NCBI RefSeq assembly: GCF_030254825.1 | Contig: NC_083365.1 | Span: forward strand, 31,163,754 to 31,227,753 | Length of the DNA: 64,000 bases | Direction: 5' to 3' | Origin: Meriones unguiculatus | Taxonomy: Eukaryota > Chordata > Mammalia > Rodentia > Muridae | In this document: positions 1-10,200 of the stretch, in pieces | How positions within the stretch are numbered: position 1 is the first letter of the stretch | Layout: every line of letters begins with the position of its first letter | The notes under the pieces: generated by a model | The model's database searches: none | What the model was told of the DNA's origin: nothing | Seen by the model: only the letters and a program-made list of their open reading frames with translations | Made by a program: the position numbers and the translations under genes

Positions 1-1736
1 AAAAAAAACCGACTTGTGACCTCCAAAGGGATGCAACTGCATGGCAGGGAGCCAGGCTCTGGTTCTCAGAGCAAGGCCTCAGAAGAGATTGGTGTTTTGA
101 GGCCACCCTGTTCCATCAGCTGCAGAGTAACTAGGAAGGTGGTGGTGAAATCTCCAGGGGATGGACTTCCACGTAAAATGTTCATAAGCTAGAAGTACTA
201 ATCAGATTCTAGGACTTTCATGTGAGTTCAGATATTCACAAGAAACGAGTTAAGTCTGTTGTTGGCTCTGATTTCAGAACTCCATGTCCCTTTAGCTTAT
301 GGGCTAGTGGACTTGTCTTTGCCTGATTGACCCAATAGGTGTATGCACATGGCATTTTTATGCTGCTCCATGGTGACTATGCACTTGAAGAGTTGCACAT
401 CAGCCTAGTAATCAAACCAAAAATCTAAGTTCCAGAAAATAAAAAAAAAATTAAAGATTAAAAACTACCATTGGAATAACTATTATTCTGGCTGTATTTA
501 AGTTTGCTTTGTCACTCAGAGCCAAGCGCACTGCCCATTTTTATTAATAAATACCAACTGTCCCACTTGGAATGTTTGAATGGCTATCCTCGTGTCACTT
601 AGAATGTGACTACTTTTTATTTTGTTGCAGAAGCCTGTCCTGTATTCTATTCCACGTGCCCTTCTCTGAATTATTACAAATATCACAGAACACTATTTTG
701 AAACCATGTAAATATGTCAATCTTCCTTATATGTTTGCACTTTTACACTTTGTGATGTGAGTTCCAGCTTACGGAGCTCCAAGACCAGTTGCACAAGATG
801 CTACTGTAATCTGTTCATTCAGGAAATGTGAAGCCAAATGTTCCGAAGCACTTACGATGTTCTATAATGCACTCTCAATTATGAGCTAATGAAAAGAATG
901 CATGCATATAGTGTACTATTTGCATAAAATACTTTCTGAGTTTCACTTTTTTTTTTTTTAAATCATGGAAGGGAGATTTCTGTTTTGTTTGTTTGTTTGG
1001 TTTGGTTTGGTTTTTGATGAGTTTATTTTATTTAATTTCAAAATTCTCTAGAAGCGAAGTCAAATTAATTGTTAAGGTAATTATTTCATGTGTTGGAGAA
1101 TCCTTATTTGAATGTTAATTTTGTTCACACATTCATGGAGCACAAATAAAGGTGTATCCAATTAAAGGAATTTGTGAGGAGGCACAACTTGAGGGGGCAG
1201 AATAAAAAAGAAAGGCAGGGGATAAAGTAGATGGATATATGGTAGAAATCAACACACTTTTTGTTGCAAAACAGAAAGATCCAAGCTTTTTTCTCTTGAT
1301 AATGTGGGAAATGACAGAGAATGCACACACACAGAGAATATACAAACATACAACACACACAATACAGAACACATAAATACACAGAGAAAGAAAAGAGAGA
1401 GAGAGAGCTCATAAACACACACATAATTATTGTGATTTCTGCTTTTTGTTCAGTTTGTTTTTGTTCAATTAAGCAAAACAGGGATGTTTACAAAATTCAA
1501 GATATTGGATTAGGCACACACAAGCAAAAATGAAACTACTTTGCACACATACTAGTGGATTTCTCTCGAGGAAATTAGTTTCACTTACTGGAAGTGCACT
1601 GCTCGAATTCTAAAACTAAAAAGCTTTGTTTACCTGAATATGGTTGTTTTATAGTTTCTGCCAAGGACATCCACTTTTCCACTTTCCCTATTATTCTGAG
1701 CCAAGCAGTCTGAGATTACAAATTTTTCCACAGGGT
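1..1736. other. Unique-looking flank, possible 3' UTR of a neighbour
   Basis: No coding exon is seen. 1-960 is free of recognisable repeats. AATAAA occurs on the plus strand near 548 and 1146. In human and mouse, Ano3 lies convergent to Slc5a12 on this side, so its 3' UTR is one possibility, but this rests on synteny only. A purine- and CA-rich tract lies at 1321-1430. Confidence 0.25.
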
Positions 1737-1835
1737 TTAGGGATAGAGCTCAGTGGCTGTGTGTGTCTATTATTCAAGACATATAGACTCAATTCTCAGC
1801 ACCACAAAATAAATGAATAAATTAATAAAAATTAA
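1737..1835 (+). repeat. ID-type SINE
   Basis: GGGATAGAGCTCAGTGG, then a tRNA-like B-box region (ACTCAATTCTCAGCACC) and an A-rich tail, as in rodent ID elements derived from BC1/tRNA-Ala. Confidence 0.6.
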
Positions 1836-2944
1836 ATGAGATAGGTAGTGAATTCTCACACAAATCCTTGCTCGTAGGACTCTTCCACTGCAAACATAAT
1901 GGCTAATTTTAAAAATTACCCAACTGAGTTTTCAGCACCTTTATTTTGGGGCATCCATGTTCCCTCTTCTTAATTAAATGTATGCACATGCCAGAGCATA
2001 ATATTTTGCTTACCTAAAATTTACATATTTTCCAAATTAGGGATGCAAGACAGACATGTGTCTTAGGTAGGATAAACAATAAGGTTTTTTTTTTCCTTGA
2101 AAATTCTATTTCTAGGGTTTTTCTATAGTTCATTGGGGTTTATATCATATTGATTGGTCTGAACAAAGGAAGATATTTTAATAAATGTTGTCGTATGTTA
2201 ATTTAGAAAATGCCTTCTCTGATATTTTTGAAACAGGCATGAGAAAACAAAGAACCAAAAAAAAAAAAAAGAAAGATCTGCAGTGTTTGATTGTAAACAC
2301 TGCAGGACAATCAAACCTGGTTTCATCATCAGTGAGAGCAAAACAGAGACAGCTCCTCACAGTATTTAGCTTTAGATCACTCTGCTTAAGTTGAGAGAAA
2401 TGTTTTATACATGTTTTTCATATGAATGTAAATTATTTCTCAAAGATTTATAGCACACACTATTCTCAGGAATTCTGTATGTTGTGAATGCTGCTCATAT
2501 ATTTTCATATTCTCACTTGTCTTTTTAATGCTAATAACTAATGGATATGTGCATGCAGTTTGCCTTGACAAGTTGTGCAAACCATTTTGAGTCTTAACTG
2601 TAATAGTTCTCAATTGTCTGAGTCTGTATGCACTTTTAGGAGAGACACTGCTGCCTGGCCGCATGATGAGGTTCAACCTAAATGCTAAATGAATCTTGGC
2701 ATAATCTACTGTTTCAATGGAATGAATACAACTTTTTTTCACTCAATAAATTATCATTTTTCCTATAATTTGCACATTACCTTTCATTCTGCTTGTATTT
2801 TTAAATATTAAACTGGGCTCTGCTGAATAGGTATGGGCTGGAAAGACTGCACATTTTTTAGCTCCTTGAAGCAATAGTTGTATTATTCTCAGAGAAACTC
2901 ATTCAGGCTGTCTTTTGATAGATAATATTCTCATAGTAAAGTCA
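1836..2944. other. Intergenic, nothing recognised
   Basis: AT-rich single-copy-looking sequence. Short ORFs on both strands have no recognisable domain. An A-run is at 2257-2270. Confidence 0.4.
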
Positions 2945-3164
2945 TTCATGGAACTGAGAAGATGGCTCAGTGGATAAAATTTTTGCTGTGCAAGCATGAG
3001 GACCTAAGTCTGGATCATCAACACTTACATAAAAAAGCTGAACATGGTAGACTATGTCTGTGACCCCCAACTCTAGGGAGGCAGAGATAGGATACCAGGG
3101 GCTAACCAGTATGGCCAAGTGCTGAGCTCCAGAGTTAAGGAGAAACCCTGCCTTAAAAAATGAG
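2945..3164 (+). repeat. B4/ID_B1-type SINE
   Basis: Starts with a tRNA-like GAGAAGATGGCTCAGTGGATAA head and continues into a B1-like body (GGCAGAGATAGGATACC, GGCTAACCAGTATGG), ending in CTTAAAAAATGAG. Confidence 0.55.
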
Positions 3165-4225
3165 ATAGACTGTGTGTGTCTTTCTGCTTCTGGGATATCT
3201 CACTCAGGATGATCTTTTCTAGATCCTGCCATTTACCTGCAAATTTCATGATTTCCTTGCTTTTAATTGCTGAGTAGTATTCCATTGTGTAAAAGACACA
3301 CACGGTATATACTCACTTATAAATGGGTACTAGACCTATAAGATATGATCAGTGGACTTGGAAAGGGGAAGGGAAGAGTTGAGGGAGGGAGAGTGGGATT
3401 CGGAGGGAATGAGGGAAGGAGCTATGGCTGGGATACAAAGTAAATAACCTGTGATTAATATAAAAAAATAAAAATTAATGAAAAAAATAAATTTTAAAAA
3501 AGATAGGATAAACATACTAAAATCTGTACACCTAAAGAAAATAAACAAGAAAGAGGACCCGAGGTAAGATGATCAATCCTCACTTAGAAAGACAAATGGG
3601 ATGGATATTGGAAGTAGGAGAAAACAACTAACAGGACAGGAGCCTATTAACAGAGGGCCTCTGAAAGACTCTACCTAGCAGTGTATCAAAGCAGATACTG
3701 AGACTCTTAACTAAACCTTGGGCAGAGTGCAAGGAATCATATGAAAGAAGGGGGGGGGGGGTTAGTATGACCTGGAGAGGCCAGGAGCTCCACAAGGACC
3801 AAATATATTTGGGCACAGGGGGTCTTTTATCCAACTGTTTTTCCAACCAAGGACCATGTATGGATATAATCTAAACCCCTGCTCAGATGAGCCCATGGTA
3901 GCTCAGTGTCCAAGTGTGTTCCCTAGTAAGGGGAACAGGAATTATTTCTGACATGAGCTCAATGGCTGGCTCTTTGCTCCCACCCCCCTACCGCCCGAAG
4001 GAAGAGCAGCCTTGCTAGGCCACAGAGGAGGACATTGCAACCAGTCCTGATAAGCTAGGGTTAAATGGAAGGGGAGGAAGACCTCCCCTATCAGTGGACT
4101 TGAAAAGGGACAGGGAGGAGATGAGGGAGGGAGGGTGGGATTGGGAAGGAATGAGGGAGGGGGCTATGGCTGGGATACAAAGTAAATAACATGTAATTAA
4201 TATAAAAACATAAAAATTATAAAAA
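3165..4225 (+). mobile_element. L1 3' fragment with 5' inversion and a nested L1 tail
   Basis: 3165-3300 is the end of L1 ORF2 in antisense (CTTTCTGCTTCTGGGATATC, then ATTGCTGAGTAGTATTCCAT). From 3301 the same element continues in sense to an A-rich tail near 4225, which is a twin-priming inversion. Inside the sense part, about 3346-3503 is a second copy of an L1 3' end (CAGTGGACTTGGAAAGGGG to an A-rich tail) that interrupts the expected L1 sequence between AAGATAT and AGGATAAACATAC. Confidence 0.85.
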
Positions 4226-4655
4226 CAAATGATAGAAATAAAGTGAAAATATTAGACATTGACTTCTAGTCTACACACACAGGCATGCGTACATAAACAC
4301 ACAGATCAGATGAAAACACAAAATACAAAGCACAAAAAAGAAGAAAATAGATATTTGTATATTAAAGAGCAGGTGAGATAGCACATTAATGCTAGTGATG
4401 TTTGTGCTAGAGGCAGGTGAGAAAATAACTTTGATTAGTTCATATGAGGGGAAATGTGGAACTTTCATGGCCCAGAATTATGGCAGGGTAGAGGAGAGCT
4501 TGGATCCTGGAGACCTCATGAAAGGACAGCAGGAGTTGCCTCCCTCTCATCTCCTAACCTGACTCCATAAGGTTGAATGCCCCACAGTCAACCCTGGAAA
4601 GCCTGACACTTATCAGGCTTTACTCTTTTCTTTACCTTATAAGGTCCCCCTCCCC

Positions 4656-4705
<50 letters not shown>

Positions 4706-5014
4706 CTAGCCACTGAGTATGCAGATGGAGTAGCTTCCAACACCCCTGTCCTGGGCCAGTTATACATGGCCACACAAACTTTGGCCCAGAGACCATAGCC
4801 AGTTCCCCAGGGACATAATCATCCCCTTCCCCTTCCCTCCATACATGAACCACTTCTCCTAAGCTGTTCTGCGGCATGTGCTGTTTGCCTTGCACTCACC
4901 CAGCTGACAAAGATCCTGCTTACAACCACCTGCCCCCAACCAAGCTTCACTTCCTTAATCTCTACCCAGTGTACAATGGGCCTGGCTATCCTGCAGGGGT
5001 GAGTGGAACACAGC
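4226..5014. other. Region before the PBS; possible 5' LTR, boundaries unresolved
   Basis: If the PBS at 5015 is real, the 5' LTR should end just upstream, near ACACAGC at 5007-5014. I could not find a convincing left LTR edge or poly(A) signal. A CA repeat at 4657-4702 lies inside. Confidence 0.25.
4657..4702. repeat. (CA)n microsatellite
   Basis: Uninterrupted CA dinucleotides, about 23 units. Confidence 0.95.
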
Positions 5015-5032
5015 TGGCACCCAACATGGGTG
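5015..5032 (+). other. Primer-binding site of the provirus (tRNA-Lys type)
   Basis: TGGCACCCAACATGGGTG differs from the standard Lys1,2 site only where the ancestral CG became CA or TG and at the second-last bases. It lies about 350 bp upstream of the matrix-like stretch, as expected for a 5' leader. Confidence 0.65.
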
Positions 5033-7264
5033 TGACTGGGTCTCTGGTACAAGCAGTGAGAAGGTGATTGTCCCCCACAAAGGCCCTAAGCCTCCCCAAT
5101 CTACGTGCTGTCAGTCTATCTTTTCCTTCTTTGTTTTCTGTTAATGTGTTTTCATTGGGTTCAGACACATCGAAAGGATAAGTGACACCTTCTGGCCAGG
5201 GCTTTCCTTGGCATTGGTAGAAGGTCCCAAAACCTCTGTTAGAACACCAAAAGCCCATATGAGAATCAGCAATAATGCCCCAACTTTTTTCTAAAACAAT
5301 AACTCAGTGACCTGTAAATGCCACTGGAGTGATAGCTAGAATTCTTAAAACTGCAGCAAGGCTTACATTTGGGGAAAGTTCTTCTCTGACCCGGGCATTT
5401 CAAAACTTCTCAAACATGAGAAACATCTCATCACATACAAAGAAACCCCATGTTAAAGAAAGATGGGCTTTCTTGAAGTCCCATGGAATAAGACTCACCA
5501 AAAAGAAAACCTCTTCATTTTGGGAGGAGATCCTTAAAATAGTACTATGTATGACCACAGGTTATGTTTACAACCCTGGCTCATGAACTCAGGTTGCGTG
5601 CCTCACCCTGAAGAGACACCCAAGAGGGAGAAACTCCCTCTCATCATTTCCTGCCTATCACAGCTTCAATCTTCCAATACATTGGACCACTTAGAACAGG
5701 ACCCATCTAGGATGCTGCCTTTCCTCAGTCAGGTGAGTCTGAGGCTAGGACTCTAAACATTGCCCTGTTCCAGATCTTCCCTTACAGCATCTGGCAGGGA
5801 ATATCGCACACGCCTTCAGCCCCACCTGCCCCTCTTCCCCTTGCCCACCAAGCCTGCACTCCTCAAGACTCCATTACAAAGACAGACAGTGCTAGTTTGA
5901 TACTTCTCCTCCCCAGCCCTCTCCCACTCTTCCCTTTACACACCAAGCCTGCACTCCCCAGGACTCTGTTACAAAGGCATGCCAACTTCCAGCTTTTCCA
6001 ACTTCCTCACCCTTCACCAAAGTAGAGAGAGAGCTTCACCAACCCACGACTTCTCCTGCTTCTCTCTCCCTCACCCAGCAATGCCTCAGTCTCTGCCAAG
6101 AAAATAGAGGAAATGCTATACAAGTCCTTGGTCTCTCTACCCCCAATGCACATACACTTTATCATCTCCGTGATTCTGTTTTGGAAGCAGACAAAATGCA
6201 GCTTAAGCCTCCAGCCAACTCCCCCTGCTGCCAATAAATTTTATAACTCTCCCACAGTCTTAGAATTCTAAGCATTTCCAGTCAATATTCACCCCATGCA
6301 ATTTAAACCACTTAATTGGCTCCCTTACCAAGCTACAGAGTTAAAAAGCTGAGACAAAGGCAGTCAAAGAAGATATCATCCATGCTCCTTTAACTAAATC
6401 TCTCCTCCAAAAACAAATTGCCACCTTAAACAAGCCCCAGGATTGGTGAGACATCTGTCACTCTTCCCTGCCATCCTCAATCTTCTTATAGTGGGAAGGT
6501 CTTTTCCAGAATGAATGTCTCCAACCAGTCAGATGGAATCAGGACCTAGATGACATCCTGTGGGGATTTGATGAACTTTTTGGCCAGGGAGGTTTTTTTT
6601 TTGTTGTTTTTGTTTGTTTGTTTGTTTTTTCAAAGGGAGCCTAACAAGTAGCTCAGCCAGCAGGTTATTAGGACCAGATGCAGATCTGTGTGCTTTAAGC
6701 CTAGGACAGAATTGCCTTACCCACTGTCTAACCAGACCCTGTCTCCTCCTCCTCCTTTTTCTCCACCAAGAGATGAAGGAGGCACTCTTTGATTTTATTC
6801 TTAGAACTAAAATGAGTTTAGAGAGAAAAATTCCTGATCATGCAGCCAAAGGCCTCCTTCTTAAGAACATAATCTAGGAGGGTATGACTTCTAAGTCCAA
6901 GTTCCCCTACCAAGGTCTCAGAAATGAACACTATGATAGATGGGTTGTGGCTACTCAAGACATAGAAACATCACATCATGCTGCTTCCATAGCTCAGGCC
7001 TTTGCAGAACCAATTAAAACAGAAGGGATCTGCTTTAAATGTGGCAAAAAGGACACTGGAAAAATGAGTGCCCAAAAAAGACCCCACCATTAGGGACTCC
7101 CAAAGCCCCTAAGATAATATGCCTCTGGTTCTACAACAGGTTCCACTGGGGAAAAATTGTCTCTCACATTATGATACAGATGGTAAAGAATTAGTGCCCT
7201 TAAACTTAAAATGGAGCAATCCTGAACTCCAACAGTAAGAGGGAATACTGTTCCCATAGAGGCT

Positions 7265-7456
7265 TTGTGGGTATATAGCATCCCAGAAGGATCGAATCCA
7301 AAAATCATCATAAAAATAAATGGCAAACCATTCAAATGCCTCATTGATACTGGGGCATACAAGACAATTTTAAGACAACAAGAGATCCTACAAGATTGGC
7401 AGCTAATTCGTGGACCCCAGCTTTTAGGCATAGGGGCTGTTCCTGTGCATTTATGA
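7265..7456 (+). pseudogene. Retroviral aspartic protease fragment
   Basis: An open stretch of 63 codons. It has KINGKPFKCLIDTGA with the catalytic DTG triad, followed by the typical WQLIRGPQLLGIGA flap-to-core region. The frame is lost soon after, although ITTILLGKM (out of frame) near 7520 looks like the family's C-terminal core strand. It sits downstream of the gag zinc knuckle, the expected gag–pro order. Confidence 0.8.
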
Positions 7457-7690
7457 CTAAGCAGGCCTCCAGAGTGAAAGATCCCAATGGAGCTGCTTGT
7501 CTAACATGCCTTCTAATAGCCAACATCACCACCATTCTTCTAGGGAAAATGTTTTAGAAGCCCTAAAAGTGGTGCTTACCAGCCACCCAGAAAGAAATTG
7601 CATCATTATAGATGATTATACTCAGAAAGAAAACTATGACCACCCCCCACAAAAAAAAAAAAATTACAACTCTCCTCCAAATTACCCCCA

Positions 7691-8040
7691 ATTCTAAGGG
7701 CCACTGTTAAATTTAGTACTCGCTGCCTTGACTGGTTTTGTATTGTGAGTGTTTTTCCTCCTGGCCTTAAATTCCCAGAATAATGGCTCATGAGACTCAA
7801 ATATTTTTACAAATATCTAAGCCATATACCTAGGCTTTTCTCTGACTAGTTCATCACTTAAAATAACCCACTTCTACTAATCTACATTCTGCCATGTGGC
7901 TGCTTACCTGTGTCCAGGTTCTTTGTGTCTGTCCTCTTCACATCTTGCCAGACCAATCTCCAGTGCCTGTCTCTATTGCAGAATCCTTTCTGTCTGCCTG
8001 ATGTCCCACCTCCTATTTCATTTCTAAGCTATAGGCCATC
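7691..8040. repeat. LTR-like interspersed repeat remnant (unassigned)
   Basis: Contains CATCACTTAAAATAACCCA and TCTACATTCTGCCATGTGG, phrases I associate with rodent LTR elements, but I cannot name the family or its ends. It directly abuts the truncated provirus. Confidence 0.35.
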
Positions 8041-8676
8041 ACATTTTTTTTTTTATTGAAAGGTATTGTGTGCATACAGTACACAAGCTGATTACAGTTT
8101 TCAACCATACATAGGAAGCAGAGACAGGGGACTGAGAATGGGATGAGGCTATAAACCCCCCAAACCTGCCTCAGGAATGTGCTTTCTCCTGTACCATTCT
8201 ATCTCCCGCAGACTCTATAATTCACAAACAGTACTACCAAGCGGGGTCTAAGTGTTCAAACACATGAGCCTGTGGAACACATTTCTCATTCAGACTACAG
8301 TAATTTGCAGAAGAGTGTAAGGGTGTGAGCCAAGGGGCTGGGGATTTGAACACTTCTGGCAATTCACTGTGGAAATAACGAGCAAAATTTCCTTGTGCCA
8401 AGTGAAGGAGACAGACTCTTATCTCGTAGACAAGACTCACTAATTTGCCCGTTTCTGGTTTTAAAAACTTGATGGTTAAATCTAAAAATGTGTGCTGCTT
8501 ATTGAATGACTTAACTGATATGGCTGGATAGGGTAATTGGACAATTGGGGGCAATTAAAAATAAAACAAACCAAAAATGTCATTGGACATGTGTACACTA
8601 TTTTTTTTTTTTTACATTATAGTATCAGTTTTCCAAACAGCATTCTGGGTTTTAAAGAGTCAGTTAACATCTTATT
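8041..8676 (-). other. Poly(A)-ended antisense repeat-like segment and adjoining sequence
   Basis: On the minus strand 8041-8330 ends in AATAAAAAAAAAA, the look of a retroposed 3' end. The sequence around 8250 (CAGGCTCATGTGTTTGAACA) recalls a common rodent interspersed repeat. A 106-codon minus ORF (8234-8554) runs across it but has no recognisable domain. Confidence 0.35.
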
Positions 8677-9256
8677 GAACTCCTATCATTTTTTTTTTTC
8701 AATGTAGTTTATTCAGGAACCTTGAACAATCATCGGACCTGGGGAAAGCCAGCCCACAGCTTAAATAGCCTCTGGGTAGCCAACCCCAGCATGCCACGTG
8801 GGCAATGCAGATAGGTCCACATACATGGAAGCAAGCCAGATCCTCAGCCTCAGCCAAATGTGGAGTTGTTTGTGACAGAGAGCACTCACTATCAGAAAGG
8901 TGGAAGGCGGAAACCAACTCCATCTTTCAGGCACGGCATTACGCAGCTCTCTACAGTTCCCCCCTTTTGTTTTAGACGCATCAGGCAAGAGTAGAGGTCT
9001 GATCTTATATCCCCCATTTTTATTCATTATTAGCCAGATAGAGCTAAGTAATTGTGGTAATGATACATGCTTTTTTGCCCAATGCTGGAATGCTAGTGAA
9101 TTTAGGTATGCCCTGGTTACTCGCATGCCTCGCTGGGTGCCTGTGCCCGTTGATGCCCCTCACGCTATGACTCTCTTCAGACAGAAAAGGGATCTTGGAA
9201 CTACAGCCGCCATTGTTACTGCCATCTCATTGGTGGCTGTTGGAACTCCTATCATT
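8677..9256 (-). mobile_element. L1-mobilised retroviral env/LTR RNA copy with 5' inversion, with target-site duplications
   Basis: Flanked by the same 14-17 bp (GAACTCCTATCATT plus T's) at 8677-8690 and 9243-9256. From the right edge, 9006-9242 is env in plus orientation (SU end, furin-like RQKR near 9180, then a TAAIVTAI fusion-peptide start). 8700-9005 is in minus orientation: a short internal part, the polypurine tract AAAAGGGGGGAA (8953-8968), the LTR U3/R starting TGTAGAGAGC, AATAAA near 8710, then poly(A) (T run 8689-8699). The LTR stops at its poly(A) site, so this is an RNA copy. The opposite orientations are explained by twin priming. Confidence 0.8.
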
Positions 9257-9789
9257 TTTAGAGCTACAGGAAGAACATTTTGTGGAGACCAAAAATTCTG
9301 GTTTTATTTGGAAACTTAAGTGTTTTCCTATAAGCATTTTCATTCAAAATAAAATGTGCCAACCTTGCATAGTCTAACATAAAAATTAATTGGGCTTTTG
9401 TTTGAATTATTGATCATCCCAGGTACCTACTAACCGAGACTTTTGTCTTTGTGGAGTTGATAATTTCTTCCAATCAAGCTTGCAGTCTGAGTTCATGTGG
9501 AAATTATGCTTGTGATTATATTTTATGTTCTTTTTTCTAAAGACTACCATTATTTTAGCCACAGTAAGCCTTCCTTTCAAAAGTAAAAATTAAAGCATGT
9601 AGGTTATTTAAAAGTGTCTTTTAGTCAGGACTAATCTAATGTCGGGTGTCATCGAGATGGATTATCAGGGAATAATGGCCTGGTGGATTCCTAAATTCAC
9701 TTACTGCTTCAAAACAGGTCTTCTCTGCAGCTGTCCCTCATGAAGTTGCTTTTGAATTTCTTGACCCTCAGTGGGAACCCTTAGTTATG
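9257..9789. other. Intergenic, nothing recognised
   Basis: AT-rich single-copy-looking sequence between the retroviral insertion and an L1 tail. Confidence 0.4.
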
Positions 9790-10200
9790 TCTGAGCACAG
9801 GGGTCCTTCCTGAGATGGATACTCCAAGTAGCAGGCATGGAGGTAACAAGGAACCCCTGCACAGATGTAGGCCATGGCAGTTCAGTGTCCAAGTGGGTTC
9901 CATAATAATGGGAACAGGGACTGTCTCTGACATGAACTGATTGGCCTGCTCTTTGATCACCTGCCCCTGAGTGGGGGAAGCATCCTTACCAGGCCACAGA
10001 GGAAGACAATGCAGGTACTCTTGATGAGACCTAATAGACTAGGATCAGAAGGAAGGAAAAGAAGACCTCCCCTATCAGTGGACTTGGTGAGGGGCATGCG
10101 TGGAGAAGGGGAAGGAAGGGAGGGACTGGGAGGGGAGGAGGGAGGGAGCTAAAGGGGGGATACAAAGTGAATAAAGTGTAATTAATAAAAAATTAAAAAA
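9790..10200 (+). mobile_element. L1 3' UTR fragment
   Basis: A 5'-truncated L1 tail: GAGCACAGGGGTCCTTCCTG, then GACCTCCCCTATCAGTGGAC, the G-rich block, GGATACAAAGTGAATAAAG and an A-rich end. Confidence 0.85.

Larger units (their letters stand above)
5015..7690 (+). pseudogene. Decayed class II (ERVK/betaretrovirus-like) provirus, gag–pro part
   Basis: An ancient endogenous retrovirus in plus orientation, broken by stops and frameshifts throughout. 5015-5032 matches the tRNA-Lys1,2 primer-binding site except at CpG-type positions. 5385-5580 resembles matrix (KERWAFLKSHGIRLTKKK). 6350-6560 resembles capsid, with a W...C...W spacing, and 6770-6880 a major homology-like region. 7040-7090 is a degenerate zinc knuckle (CFKCGKK, then His and Cys disturbed). 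7265-7456 is a protease with the active-site motif LIDTGA. It stops before any recognisable pol. A T-rich insertion at 6592-6630 breaks capsid. Family assignment is by motif only. Confidence 0.8.

Noticed and set aside
8234..8554. 106-codon minus-strand ORF
   Set aside because: It runs through repeat-like sequence ending in a poly(A). No protein family was recognised.
8900..9319. 139-codon plus-strand ORF with env-like residues
   Set aside because: The open frame runs across an inversion joint (about 9006) and into flanking host DNA. Only the middle part is retroviral, so it is not a gene.
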